This document shows, one piece after another, positions 11,531 to 23,522 of a DNA stretch of 64,000 bases (position 1 is its first letter; each line of letters begins with the position of its first letter). Made by a program: the position numbers and the translations under genes. This stretch comes from Rattus norvegicus (Eukaryota; Chordata; Mammalia; Rodentia; Muridae): assembly GCF_036323735.1 (NCBI RefSeq), contig NC_086020.1:130248710-130312709 (forward strand), read 5' to 3'. The notes beneath the pieces were generated by a model. It worked only from the letters and a program-made list of their open reading frames with translations, searched no databases and was not told where the DNA came from.

Positions 11531-12785
11531 TTTATTAAGTAGAGTTGACTTAGTTCCATCATCCCTCTGATGACGATGGATGAACATTTTGCTTTTCTGT
11601 GATATGTAGGGTATTAAAATGATTGAGGATATGACCAAATTTTAGCCTGGGAAAATATTTCTAATATGATGAAAATGTTTTTCTTAGGTTTACAGACGAA
11701 TACAAGGGGGTAGGGGTTAAATGTTAATCAATATTTTATTGTTTTGAAGAACGTAACCTGATTTTACAATTAATATAATATGTTTTGTGTATCCAAATCT
11801 ATGAACCAAAAATTAAATCTGCTTTAGTTTAATTTTGCATAAATAAAATCATAAACATGTCATTTATGGAAGTAATATTGTTATTTTATATCTTCATTTT
11901 ATTTATTAGTAGAAGACCTTTAACAGTAAATCAGCTTACTGTATTGAATCCCAATATTTTACAAACATTATTTTGAGTTTGTTTTTATATGAAACATGAA
12001 AGACTAATTAAAAAAGGTATTTTTCATAATATGACATCATTATTATACCAAAATTATTGCTGAGCCATCTAAAGGTGTTGATTCATTAATTTTCATTTTA
12101 CAGAGCCTTGATTAGTTGTACTACTTTAGATCACTAGCCTATATCTTTCTTCACATTTTTCTGTTCTCTATTTCAAAGTCAAACTATGTCTTATAAAGCT
12201 CTAAATTTACAATAATCTCATCTCTCTGAGAATAACTAATTCATAAACACCAAATGCAAATGTGCCCTTTGAAAAAAATGTGATTCTGAAAAAAGCAGGA
12301 CAGTATAGTAAATTTTTCAATTCTGCACTATAAATATATGATAGACACATTAAGAATAATAATTAAGCTCTATGGACTTAATAGTTTAATCAATAATAAT
12401 AAAAAGTCAAACTCCAGGAGAAGTTTGCATTAAAATGATGTAGGAGAGAAGATGTTTGATTGTATTAAAAAATGAGCACTATAAATCATATGATTGTTTC
12501 TTTGGTGAAATTTTGAGATAATACAGAGAATTTGCTTTCTACTCACTATGTGTTTACTGTTTTCAATTACACCTCATATTTGCCAAAATACACTCACTGA
12601 GTTTTAAATTGAACAATATTTACAAATTACTGTGAACTTCAAAAAGACATTGAGCTAACTATTCAATATTGAATTGAAATAAACTATGTGAGAAATAGTA
12701 GAAAATAATGTTAGTTAATACAATTTAGTTCCCAACTATGGCAAACTCTGCATTATCTATACTGATGTAACATACTACATGTCTT
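11531..12785. other. Unassigned, very AT-rich stretch
   Basis: Nothing recognisable beyond short A/T runs. Confidence 0.4.
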
Positions 12786-13122
12786 CCTTAGGGTTTTACT
12801 GCTGTGAAGAGACACCATGATCCATGTAAGTTTGATAAAGGGCAAGATTTAATTGGGGCTGACTTACAGGTTCAGAGGCTCAGTCCATTTCACCAAGGCA
12901 GGAGCATGGCAGCATCACAGCATCCAGGCAGGCATGGTGCAGAAGGAGCTGAGTTCTACGTCTTCATCCAAAGGAAGCCAGGGAAAGACAGCATTCTTAG
13001 GCAGCTAGGAGGAGGGTCTCCAAGCCCACCCACACAGTGACACACTTCCTCCAACCAGGCCACACCTTCTACTAGTGCCATTGCCTGGGTCAAGCTTATT
13101 CAAACCATCACACTACAGTTTT
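12786..13122. mobile_element. URR1-like rodent DNA transposon relic
   Basis: A compact, relatively GC-rich element running from 'tagggttttactgctgtgaa' to 'ttcaaaccatcacacta'. This looks like the rodent non-autonomous hAT-type family known as URR1. The internal blocks 'taattggggctgacttacag' and 'cacagtgacacacttcctcc' are family hallmarks as I remember them. No transposase is encoded; the 78-codon frame at 12804-13040 is incidental. I could not find a clean 8-bp TSD. Orientation against the consensus is uncertain. Confidence 0.6.
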
Positions 13123-13315
13123 TATTTTACAAAGCATGAAAATAGTATACAAAAACACAAATGCAATATAAACTAGAAAGGGTTTTATGGTGAGACTTAC
13201 TATTTCTAATAATAAATACAGTTCTGAAAATTCATCGCTGAACTGACTTTTAACTTAAACTATTAATATAAATTTTAAAACATAATCCATTAAGATTTTT
13301 AAAGTTTATGAGGAT

Positions 13316-14443
13316 ATATGATTGGATTTTATTAACTTGCGTATTTCTTATATACATTTCGAGTGTTATTCCCTTTCCCAGTTTCCGGGCAAACATCCCC
13401 CTAATCCCTCCCCCTCCCCTTCTTATGGGTGTTCCCCTCCTTATCCTCCCTCCATTGCCGCCCTCCCCCCAACAATCTAGTTCACTGGGGGTTCAGTCTT
13501 AGCAGGACCCAGGGCTTCCCCTTCCACTGGTGCTCTTACTAGGATATTCATTGCTACCCATGAGGTCAGAGTCCAGGGTCAGTCCATATATAGACTTTAG
13601 GAAGTGGCTTAGTCCCTGGAAGCTCTGGTTGCTTGGCATTGTTGTACTTTTGGGGTCTCGAGCCCCTTCAAGCTCTTCCAGTTCTTTCTCTGATTCCTTC
13701 AACGGGGGTCCTATTCTCAGTTCAGTGGTTTGCTGCTGGCATTTGACTCTGTATTTGCTGTATTCTGGCTGTGTCTCTCAGGAGCGATCTACATCCGGCT
13801 CCTGTCGGTCTGCACTTCTTTGCTTCATCCATCTTGTCCAATTGGGTGGCTGTATATGTATGGGCCACCTGTGGGGCAGGCTCTGAATGGGTGTTCCTTC
13901 AGTCTCTGTTTTAATCTTTGCCTCTCCCTTCCCTGCCAACGGTATTCTTTTTCCTCATTTAAAGAAGGAGTGAAGCATTCACCTTTTGATCATCCGTCTT
14001 GAGTTTCGTTTGTTCTAGGGATCTAGGGTAATTCAAGCATTTGGGCTAATAGCCACTTACCAATGAGTGCATACCATGTATGTCTTTCTGTGATTGGGTT
14101 AGCTCACTCAGGATGATATTTCCCAGTTCCAACCATTTGCCTACGAATTTCATAAACTCGTTGTTTTTGATAGCTGAGTAATATTCCATTGTGTAGATGT
14201 ACCACATTTTCTGTATCCATTCCTCTGTTGAAGGGCATCTGGGTTCTTTCCAGCTTCTGGCTGGAAATAAATAAGGCTGCGATGAACATAATGGAGCACA
14301 TGTCTTTTTTATATGTTGGGGCATCTTGTGGGTATATGCCCAAGAGAGGTATAGCTGGATCCTCAGGAGGTTCAATGTCCAATTTTCTGAGGAACCTCCA
14401 GACTGATTTCCAGAATGGTTGTACCAGATATGATGGGATTTTA
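13316..14443 (-). mobile_element. Rat-type L1, 5'-truncated, with TSD
   Basis: Inverted young rat L1: the 3' end lies at 13332 ('attaacttgcgtatttctta'), followed by the 3'UTR, the end of ORF2 (stop near 14046) and about 380 bp of ORF2 C-terminus up to 14427. Near-identical TSDs flank it: 'atatgattggatttta' at 13316-13331 and 'atatgatgggatttta' at 14428-14443 (one mismatch in 16). Two overlapping minus-strand frames (14046-14375 and 14104-14382) carry ORF2 tail motifs such as PLLGIYPQDAPT, split by a frameshift, so no ORF2 protein is made. Confidence 0.95.
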
Positions 14444-14875
14444 AAGGTTCCTGTCTATATTACAATATAACCTTAATTATGCAGTCTTATATTTTCTCAT
14501 AATATTTTAAAACTGATTGAGATGCAAGATCTTTAGCTCAAATTATTTTTCTAACAAGAATGTGTATGAATCACCATTTTCTTTATATTATTGATGATTT
14601 ACATATGAGTGTAATTTGTCTTGAATTTCAGTAAAGTAAAAACAAGAATGATATAATATATTGTCAATATGCAATAATGTTTCAATTAAAATGAGTGGTT
14701 AAAACGTAAGACTTCAGTTTCATTTTTCATAATAGAAATAACACTTTCTGTGAATAATGAAGCTATGATAAAAGATGTATTTGCAACTTGTTTTACTTTT
14801 TCAAATTATAATTAGTTTCTTCTTCCCCTATTCCTTTTCAACCAATGCCTTCCATGGAATCCTCTTGGAGATATA

Positions 14876-14879
<4 letters not shown>
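14444..14879. other. Unassigned AT-rich stretch
   Basis: No gene or named repeat seen. Confidence 0.4.

Positions 14880-14928
<49 letters not shown>
14880..14928 (+). repeat. (GT)n microsatellite
   Basis: Uninterrupted GT run of about 24 units, a likely polymorphic site. Confidence 0.97.
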
Positions 14929-14931
<3 letters not shown>

Positions 14932-15304
14932 ATATTGTGTTCTCTGTATGTGTATGATCTCAGGGGTGACCACTTGGAATTGGAAAACTAGTTGGGAGGG
15001 GCACTGGGGAAGATCATTTCAGATTTTGTTGCTTCAGAAATGTCAGGTTGCATTTTTATTTGTCTTATACATACTTTGATGCCCACTAACGTACATATTT
15101 TTTTCAAAATCAGTCCCTTACTATATTCATGATATCATCATATATTCACTGTTCTGTAGAAATACACTTGAAATTGTGGATTTCTCTGTTTTTCCTAGCT
15201 GGACAGGCCTATTTGTCTGCATTGAACCATCTCTGTAGATGCTGAGGAAAATGTTAAACTGAAAAATATGATCTTTTTACTAAAGCCTATATCAGTCTTG
15301 CTCA

Positions 15305-15400
15305 GCTGGGTGGCTCACACCTTTAATCCCAGAATCTGAAGGCAGAGGCAGGCAAATCTCCATGGGTTAGAAATGATACTAGTCTAGCTCCAAGCCAACC
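15305..15400 (+). mobile_element. B1 SINE, 5' half
   Basis: Starts 'gctgggtggctcacacctt', then 'taatcccagaatctgaaggc', the Pol III promoter-containing head of B1. The right half is degraded. Confidence 0.8.
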
Positions 15401-15424
15401 AAGTAATACTAGTGGGACAATATT

Positions 15425-15520
15425 TAAAAATAAACTTTGGAGTGGAAACTAGGAAGGAGGATAACATTTGAAATGTAAATAAACAAAATACCAATACAAA
15501 ATTTAAGAAAAAGAAACTTA
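15425..15520 (+). mobile_element. Very short L1 3' end
   Basis: Only the last ~90 bp of an L1: 'aaactaggaaggagg', 'ataacatttgaaatgtaaat', then an A-rich tail. Extremely 5'-truncated. Confidence 0.75.
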
Positions 15521-15631
15521 ATTTATAATTATGATAGAGACACCTCTCTATAAGACTCTGAGAATCACAAGATCCTGCCAGGATCTCTGGAAAGGTCTTG
15601 GAACACAAAGGGAACCCTAGTAACCCAGACT

Positions 15632-15745
15632 GAGCTTTATTAAGACAGGTTTTCTTGTAGCCTGTGCTGGTCTCAGACTTCCTTTGTGGCTGAAGGTGAC
15701 TTTAAACTGATCTTTTCCTTCACATCCTGAAAGCTATGATGATGA
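15632..15745 (-). mobile_element. B1-related SINE
   Basis: Inverted B1-like sequence: 'aagacaggttttcttgtagc', then 'tgtgctggtctcagacttcc'. Diverged. Confidence 0.6.
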
Positions 15746-16164
15746 GTATCCAGTTTTATTTTTACTCCTAAAATGTGTATTGTTTAAATGGAAAGATAGT
15801 CATATTTGATTCAATGCGTCTTACTTTACCATATCATTAGAAATATTATATAAAATAAAATTTACAAATATTTGATTATTTTTTGTCTTTCTGAATGTCT
15901 CATTTTTACACGTTATAAAGTTTTATTTTCCTATTTTTGTTTTATTTCAGGAAAAATACTATGTTTTACTAAAATAAGAATATCATTCTACATTTTTAAG
16001 ATTATGAGGATATTCTAAAACCAAGTCTGTAATTTCAAAATTAATTAAGTATACAAATTTCCCTGTAATATATGAGTTTCTAAGATGATGAACTCAATCT
16101 TAATTGCTTACATTGGTTTTATTGAGATCAATGTCATTGTTCTGTGTCTAACAAGATTTGAATT
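15746..16164. other. Unassigned AT-rich stretch
   Basis: No gene seen. Confidence 0.4.
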
Positions 16165-16416
16165 GTCGGAGTCCTCATATGACCCCCAACTCATATACAG
16201 CAGAGGACTGCTGGGTCTAGGTTCAGTCAGAGAAGATGCACTTAACCCTCAAGAGACTGGAGGCTCCACGTAGTTTAGAGGTCTGGTGATGTGGGGCTGG
16301 GGACATCCTTGAGGAGACAGTGGGCAGGGAGGAGGTATGAGATGTCAAACAGTCAGAGGGTGGATAAAATCTGGAGTGTAAAAACTACATAAATAGTAGT
16401 AATAAACAAAAAGAAA
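16165..16416 (+). mobile_element. Old Lx-type L1 3' end
   Basis: Contains 'catatacagcagaggactgc', 'cttaaccctcaagagactgg' and 'aaaatctggagtgtaaaaa', the 3' terminus of an older Lx subfamily that also occurs at 55285-56008. 5'-truncated. Confidence 0.75.
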
Positions 16417-16814
16417 AAAGATTTGCTTTGTTAATTTCAATGTAGGAAATTAAAGCTATAGTTTGGGAGTATAATTTATAAAAAGGTTTAAATATTACTG
16501 AGACATATAAAATATTTAAAGAACTTGAGTAACTTAAAAATGTATGATACTGTTGTAGGAAATTCAAGTTTATATTTCCCAAGTAATTATTCAAGTGCTC
16601 AAATATTCAAGTGAAAAATATATTAATAGATAATAAGATGGAAATTGAATGATCTCTGTAATACAGAGCATATTTTTTTAAAAACCTTTTGCCAGTTTAC
16701 CTATGCATATGTAAAATTGAGTTTTAGAGTACAATTTAGTTTAGCAACAGTAAAATATGTGTGTAAAATGAATTGTACATAACAAATATTCAATTTGAAT
16801 ATTACTTATTTACT

Positions 16815-16950
16815 ATATATATGTTTTAATTGTTCTTTGAAAATATCATACAATATCTTTAATCACATTCTTTACACAACTATTCCCAACTAAATTCTCC
16901 TTCCACACCCACCGCACTTTTTGTGTCACTGCTTAAAAAAAAAGAATTCA
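16815..16950 (-). mobile_element. Possible old L1 3'-end fragment (inverted)
   Basis: 'catacaatatctttaatcac', then a C-rich section and 'tttgtgtcactgcttaaaaa' resemble the inverted 3' end of an old murine L1 subfamily. Weak match. Confidence 0.4.
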
Positions 16951-17269
16951 CTGAATAAGAATTAAGTAAAATTGTTGTTTTTAACTGCAATATTGTGCCC
17001 CCAAACTGATTTGAAACATTTAGTAACATTAAAACAATTCAATATTATTTCTGATTTTTCTCTCTACTATTCAAACCAACACATTTTCAGAACCTTCCAT
17101 GTGTTTCCATGTGCAAAGAAATTGGGAGAAAAAATAAGAAAAATTAATCTAGCCAAACAATGCTGTGGTTTAACTGCTTCCTTTCACTGAGTAAGAGGCT
17201 TATGTAAGAACTTTTAGCCACACTCCATACCTAAAAGAACGTAACAGCCTAGATAGAAATCACCAAAGA

Positions 17270-17430
17270 AAACGCCTAAAAATTGTGATATGGATGCTGA
17301 AGTGTAGTCACCACAATTGTTGGCTTCTGGCGTGGGTGCAGGTGGAGCAGTACTCAGTTTTCTTTAAGCAGCAGGCCACTGAGTGTTTCACCGTGCTCCA
17401 TTGAGTATATGGGTAACACAAATTGGACTT
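17270..17430. repeat. Possible rodent interspersed repeat fragment
   Basis: The segment with 'actcagttttctttaagcag' and 'atgggtaacacaaattggac' resembles a common rodent interspersed repeat. Family and orientation are uncertain. Confidence 0.35.
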
Positions 17431-17959
17431 AACTAATATATCAATTAGTTCTGTAACTCATGGTAAGTCACATGCTCATATCCTTATCATCTACAGCAAA
17501 CACATATGTGCAATTATCTAGGTCTAGAAAGTTGTCTTTGTTTTATTCCACTGACTTAGAAAATGGCTGCCTCATGTTCCAAGACATTAGATTAAAACTA
17601 AAATGAAGACTATCATGGAGTTGGAGAACTGAAAAGAAGTTGTGGTTTGTTTTTTATAACTTCATATGAGACTGTTAGGGAAAGAGTCAAATGAGGCATG
17701 TGGACATGAAATGAATATGGTGTAACTGTAATATTTAGCTCCAAACCCATAATGAGAAATGCAGTGAATAATAATGCAGAGTTCCTTCTTTGGAGGCCTA
17801 AGTACCATGTTTTGAGAATAGTTCTGTAAAATCTAGATTCTAGGGAGACAACTTTGTAGATAAATATATAGGACAATCTCCCAGCAAACCTACTGTTAAT
17901 AATGGAGTCAAAATACAGGATGTTTCTGTGAACACAAAGATCCCGCCCTTTGTATTCTC
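17430..17959. other. Unassigned stretch
   Basis: No gene recognised. The 87-codon minus-strand frame at 17613-17876 shows no domain. Confidence 0.4.
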
Positions 17960-18860
17960 TATTTTTGCCATTAACTTATTTATTCATGTTACGTCCTGAT
18001 TGCAGCACCGCCCCATCTAGGTTTCCCTTCACATGGTCCTTCCCCTCTTCATACTGCCCCCCTCTTCTGTGAGGTAGAGTCCCCTACCTTGCATATCCCC
18101 CCACCATGGCACAAAAGTCTCTTCGGGAATAAGTGCATCTTCTCTCACTGAGGCCAGATAAGGCAGCCCAGCCAAAAGAACTCATTCCATTGACAGGCAA
18201 CAGCTTTAGGGACAGCCCAGGCTCCAGTAGTCAGGGAAACCACATGAAGGTAGAACTGCACATCTGCTTCATGTGTGTAGCAGGGGTTTGGGGTTGGTAG
18301 ATCCAGACTGTGTCTTCCTAGTTTGGTGATTCAGTTTCTGAGAGCCTCCACGGGTTCAAGTTAGTTGCCTTGGCTTTCTGTGGAACTCCTATTCCCTCTA
18401 GCTCCCTCAGTCCTTGACCTAACATAAAAGTCCCCAAGCACTGTACAATATTTGGGTGTCTGCTTCTGTTTCAGTCAGCTGCTGTGTGGAACCTCTCAGA
18501 GATCAGTTATGCTGAGCTCCTATCTTCTAGCGTAACAAAGTATCATTAATAGTATCAGGAACTGGTGCTTGACCATGGGCTAGGTCTCAATTGGCCCAGT
18601 CATTGGCTGGCCATGTCCTCAGTCTCTGCTCCATCATGTCCCTGAATTTCTTGGAGACAGGACAAACATTTGGTTGAAAGGTTTGTAGGTAGTTTGGTGT
18701 CCTTAGCCCTCCACGGGGGATTTCCTGAATCACTACAGAGGTGGCCTCTTCAGGTTCCTTATCCCTACTGACATGAGTGAGACTCAGTTCCATAGACTTC
18801 TGGAAGCCTCCCCAGTCCCAGGTTTCTGGCACTGGACTCTCCTACATTTACACCTGCTTC
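17960..18860 (-). mobile_element. Old Lx-type L1 3'UTR (inverted)
   Basis: A GC-richer block organised like an inverted Lx 3'UTR: a C-rich left part, 'ctcactgaggccagataagg', 'agatcagttatgctgagctc', 'catgggctaggtctcaattg', 'tcagtctctgctccatcatg'. More diverged than the neighbouring rat L1s. No coding content. Confidence 0.7.
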
Positions 18861-18925
18861 TTTCTTAAACATAATCACTAGGCCACTGGCAATGTTTAAT
18901 CATTTCTATATTTCTAGAAATTAGT

Positions 18926-18926
18926 C

Positions 18927-18954
<28 letters not shown>
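18926..18954. repeat. (TA)n microsatellite
   Basis: About 14 TA units. Confidence 0.95.
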
Positions 18955-18958
<4 letters not shown>

Positions 18959-18962
18959 CATT

Positions 18963-19140
18963 TTATAGGCTATTCAGGAAGTAGGGTTGCTTGTTGGGCA
19001 AGCACGAGAAAGTGAGCTCTAATCCCTAACATGTATATAAAACTCTATGAATTCTTATGCATGATACAGTAACCCCAATGACTAGGAAGGGAAAGAAAAG
19101 AGTATTGCCTTTTCTTGCTGACAGAAAATACAGACATTCA
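18963..19140 (+). mobile_element. B4-like SINE
   Basis: 'gttgcttgttgggcaagcac', then 'gtgagctctaatccctaaca' matches the tRNA-like (ID/B2-type) head. The right part is a degraded B1-like tail, as in B4 elements. Confidence 0.6.
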
Positions 19141-19911
19141 TACAAAAACAATGTCATACTCATGCACATACAATGATGTTAACTGTAACATAACTTTTAA
19201 AGCCTAGCAATTGCTCAGTCAGTATTGTGTCCTGCAGCTGTGTCTAAGGTAGTGGCTTCTAGTCCACCATACAAGTGGATCATGATGTTTCTATGCTCAT
19301 CTGCTGAAGAGCATTCTAATTTTGTCTTGGTTTGCCTGCTAACTGATTGTCATTGGCTGTATAACCTAATGAAGTAATTGTTCAGATCTATTGCTCATAA
19401 ATATCAGTCTGTCTGAGACTTATGGGCTTTTAGAGATTTTTATTTGGTCTGAATACAAGTTCCTTATAAAATTAAAATTCATTGAACATTATTCCAAAGC
19501 TGAGACTTTTCATTTCATTCCATTGATAATGCTTTTAAGTAGCAGCTATCTTTAGATTTGAATAAGATCAATGTACTTTTTGTTTCCTCTGTACTTCTAG
19601 ACTATGCATAGTATTCCTTTAAAATAATCTATGTCAAGTCTTAATGCTTCACTCCTTCTTTAAAAGGGGAACAAGAATACCCTTGGCAGGGAATAGAGAG
19701 GCAAAGATTAAAACAGACACAAAAGGGACACCCATTCAGAGCCTGCCCCACATGTGGCCCACACATATACAGCCATCCAATTAGACAAGATAGATGAAGC
19801 AAAGAAGTGCAGGCCGACAGGAACCAGATGTAGATCTCTCCTGAGAGACACAGCCAGAATACAGCAAATACAGAGGCGAATGCCAGCAGCAAACCACTGA
19901 ACTGAGAATGG

Positions 19912-20027
19912 GACCCCCGTTGAAGGAATCAGAGAAAGAACTGGAAGAGCTTGAAGGTGCTCGTGACTCGACCCCCGTTGAAGGAATCAGAGAAAGAACT
20001 GGAAGAGCTTGAAGGTGCTCGTGACTC
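19912..20027 (+). repeat. 58-bp perfect tandem duplication in L1 3'UTR
   Basis: The block starting 'gacccccgttgaaggaatca' occurs at 19912-19969 and again, identical, at 19970-20027. The other rat L1 copies in this window carry it once. Confidence 0.97.
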
Positions 20028-20430
20028 CATATGAACAACAATGCCAAGCAATCAGAGCTTCCAGGGACTAAGCCACTACTCAAAGACTATACATGGACTG
20101 ACCCTGGGCTCCAACCTCATAGGTAGCAATGAATAGCCTAGTAAGAGCACCAGTGGAAGGGGTAGTCCTTGGCCCTGCCAAGACTGGACCGCCAGTGAAC
20201 GTGATTGTTGGGGGGAGGGCGGTAATGGGGGGAGGATGTGGAGGGGAAGCCCATATAGAAGAGGAGGCAGAGGGGTTGGGGAGATGTTGGCGGGATGTTG
20301 GCCTAGAAACCAGCAGCGGGAATAATAATTGAAATGTAAATAAGAAATACTCATGTTAATAAAGATAAAAAAGAATGTATTCAGAATGAAAAACACATTA
20401 TTTGAATTTATTAAACAATAAAAATTTTGC

Positions 20431-20561
20431 AATGGGGGGAGGATGGGGAGGGGAACACCCATAAAGAAGGGGGAGGGGTTAGGGGGATGTTTTCCCAGAA
20501 ACCGGGAAAGGGAATAACATTCGAAATGTACATAAGAAATACCCAAGTTAATAAAAAAAAA
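20431..20561 (+). mobile_element. Nested truncated rat L1 3' end
   Basis: Starts in the G-rich block ('aatggggggaggatgggg') and ends 'aagttaataaaaaaaaa'. The short sequence 'aaaaattt' on both sides is a possible TSD, though the A/T bias makes this weak. Confidence 0.8.
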
Positions 20562-20596
20562 TTTAATCTTTAAAAAAAAAATCTATGTCAAGTCTT

Positions 20597-23352
20597 CAGC
20601 TTTCCTTCAAACTGTTATGGTTTAAGATTTTGAGTTAATGTCTATTATGCATTTACAGAGATTTTAGGTGGTGAGAATAAGAACTTACATCTGTTTGTCT
20701 ATTTCATGAGTATATTTAGTTCTATATCATGAATTGTGACAAAGAGGACATGTATCTCTATATAACTGCTTAGAAACTTGGCTGCATTTGACTGTTCCAT
20801 TTATTTATGAATAGATCAATTTCTGGGCTTTTTTCCATTTTTTAATTATTTTCTGCACCATTATCATTCTTCCTTCATCATGTTTTTTCATCAAGATATG
20901 TAATTAATATGTTCAAAATTAATGGTATGAACTTGCACACTTTTTAAAACCTCCTTTTGATTCTTTTATGTACTCTTTTATGTAAACTATATAATCTGTT
21001 CTACCTGAAACTTTAGTTGTTGAAATGTGATCATGTTGTCTTAGATTAATTTATGGAAAAAGACCACTATTTTTATAGAGAGTGTTTCAAACATCAAACT
21101 TTCTATTTACTTAGAAGGGCAAGTTGGCCATTCCGTCCTGTTGTCATTGCAAAGTGTTCACTCCATCATGGTAGAGCAGCTGACATCATGGTACCCTTGC
21201 GAACAAAGAAGTGGCTCGAATTGGAACTTCAGAGTGCAAAAGAGCTGTGCAAGACTAGCTGCAGTGGCACAATCATCATGTAGCCGTTATCTGTTTGTAC
21301 ATTAGTATCATTCACTTGAATCCCTTTATTCTTTTCGAGTAAAAGTTTATAAAGTCCTTACCTGAGTTCATCATAAACTATTTAGTTTCCCATCCATACT
21401 TATAGATGCCATTATTAACTTTTGCAAAATAAAATTGCAAATGGAATTTAAATTAATAAGTAGCATGAGTAAACATGAGTCTGCACACTGATAATTTTCA
21501 TAAATGAACATATTCGTTCAATCTACAGTCAGATTATAAATAGAATGTGAGCTCCCTTGTTCATATCACATGCCTCTGTCAGTTGATAGTCTTACTTTTT
21601 ATACTAAAATAATTTGGCCAGATAAATGACCATTAGATGAGTGTTCATCATGGGATTTCTTCTCACCAAGTAGTTTCTACCAATAAATGTATGTTACTTT
21701 TTAAAAGGAGAAAGTTTATAAAATAAGCTATCAATTTGTGAGTTCTCACTATGTGACCAAATAAAGGAATGAGGACATTTAGAAAGCAAGAGGATAAGTG
21801 GCAGTACAGCTGATCATCTCATTCCATAGGTAGAACAGGAAGACAGCAATGTATACACACGACTTCACCAGGTACCACATGGAATACTCGAGTTAACCAT
21901 GTTACATTACTTTTATGTTTTCCACTTAGGCAAACGCGGTATAATTAAGGTAATAATATGATAGTAATATACACGTGTCTCATAGTCTTTATAAATCATG
22001 TACTTACATATGTTAATGTTAGTTTTCAAATTAAATTTGTAATTAGTCCACATATTAGACATAATTCTAGGAAAAATGTTAACTTTTGGAAATTGAAAAG
22101 ATAACAACCTCACTTTTGACAGTGTAAATGACTTTGAGAGGGTGACAAACTTAATGTCCTTCTCAGAGTTGACAATTCATACTTGAAAACTGTTTTCAAG
22201 AAAATGACCAGGTTAACCTCAGCTCACAAGGTCTCTCTGTCATTTGTTTTTATTTTCTCTGCTACTTTAACATTATCCCGGTAGTTCAAACAATGAGTTT
22301 CAGAGCAACACGATAGTGTACATATCCTCAATTTAATGCATTCAGAAGTCATTTCTAATAGTTTTCTGTTCTTGTTTTGGAAATGTTGAAATGACCCACA
22401 AAGATATGGGGGTCGTATAGATCACTCGCTTTGCTACGTCTCAATTTGTCTGATTACAAGGTGAGAACAACGTGTCTTGTATACTTTGGTCTCTAGAACT
22501 TTAAGACTAAATAAATCTTAAAAGTTTTAAGGACTTCACAAGAAAGCAGGCATATAAATAGGATTAATGACATGTCTGCCAGATAGTGATGGGAAATGTG
22601 TGAAACAGTGTTTCCAAATTTCAAAAAGTCAAAACACTCACTTTTATCAGCTCTTAGCAATAACCTCTAAGAAGATTAAAGACCCTTCTCTTTTGTGTAA
22701 TAATCCCTAGTAGCTATTTAGCTCAAAATTTTTCAAAGAATTTGCCCAAATGACAGAAGAAGGTTCACAGTATTAAGGAAAAAAATATATGAATTTAATA
22801 AAGACCTATAGAAATGATGTCACATAGCAGAGTAAATAGTACTTTAAAAACTACATGTCTTTTGAAGAAAGATGAAAATGGAGCAGATGCCCTGTCATCT
22901 GTAAAAGCTGGTGCTGCTTTAGAAAAAAAATGTGAAAGAACTCAGAAGATCTTCCATTGCAGCCTTCATAAGAGAGGGTGTGATCTTCAGAACCAAAAGA
23001 GCAAAGCAAACACACAGAGAACATTTTGTTGACGATCTAACAGTACCCTGAATGAATTTGAACTAGAGATGACTGAAGAAATACGAAGAAGTAGCTTTGA
23101 CAGATGTTAAGAAATAGTTGATAATGAAAAAATACTTCAGAAAATTAAAAAAAATAAGCAAATGTTCTACATATTTTAAAGGAGCATGCTGATCATGATC
23201 CAGATAGGATGTGAAATGAATAATTGTAATCTAAAGTGTTATACTGAAATAATTGTAATCTAAAATGTAATCTAATTACTAAAATGTTTCTCACTTCTTT
23301 ATGATTAGAGCATATTCCAGAGCCTACATTTTTCATCTAAAGAATTTTGCAG
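20597..23352. other. Unassigned stretch, mostly AT-rich
   Basis: No named gene. At 21053-21283 there is a 76-codon plus-strand frame in a locally GC-richer island; I do not recognise it. A coding-like segment at 22814-23140 is described separately. Confidence 0.4.
22814..23140 (+). other. Unrecognised coding-like relic
   Basis: A 72-codon frame (22814-23032) is rich in Lys, Glu, Ser and Cys and ends in a stop. After a frame change, the next 100 bases read NEFELEMTEEIRRSSFD, stop, EIVDNEKILQKI. The amphipathic, charged composition resembles a helical protein more than random AT-rich DNA. It could be a decayed pseudogene, but I cannot name a parent and see no poly(A) plus TSD pair. It may equally be chance. 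Confidence 0.2.
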
Positions 23353-23522
23353 ACTTCCCCAGTGTTGAGGAATGCCAGAGTGTTGAGGTAGGATTGGATG
23401 GGTAATAATAGAAGCACCTTCATAGAAGCAGGGGGAAGGGAGAGAGGGGTGGGAGGGGGAGGGAATGAGGATAACATTTGAAATGTAAATACATAAAATA
23501 TCCAATAAAAAGAGAGAAAAAT
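23353..23522 (+). mobile_element. L1 3' end, strongly 5'-truncated
   Basis: 'gttgaggaatgccagagtg', a G-rich block, 'ataacatttgaaatgtaaat' and 'atccaataaaaagag'. This is the last ~170 bp of an Lx/L1 element. Confidence 0.85.

Larger units (their letters stand above)
19626..20596 (+). mobile_element. Composite rat L1 insertion with 17-bp TSD
   Basis: One target-site duplication, 'aatctatgtcaagtctt', stands at 19626-19642 and again, identical, at 20580-20596. Between them lie a rat L1 3'UTR (19643-20373), 57 bp of non-L1 DNA (20374-20430), a second truncated rat L1 3' end (20431-20561), ten bases (20562-20571) and A9. The first L1 has its own 'gttaataaagataaaaaag' end, so the non-L1 part lies downstream of it. 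If the second L1 is removed, the sequence reads AATAAA (20417-20422), about 14 bases, then poly(A): a normal polyadenylation site. I infer a 3' transduction followed by a nested L1. No ORF2 sequence is present. Confidence 0.9.

Noticed and set aside
12786..13122. Clean 8-bp TSD for the URR1-like element
   Set aside because: I compared the flanks and found no matching 8-mers at the presumed ends, so I do not claim one.
13530..14002. Plus-strand frames of 90-118 codons (similar ones at 19641-20546 on the minus strand, 34227-34616 and 36145-36615)
   Set aside because: These are antisense reads of the rat L1 3'UTR and recur with nearly the same text in each L1 copy, so they are repeat shadows and not genes.
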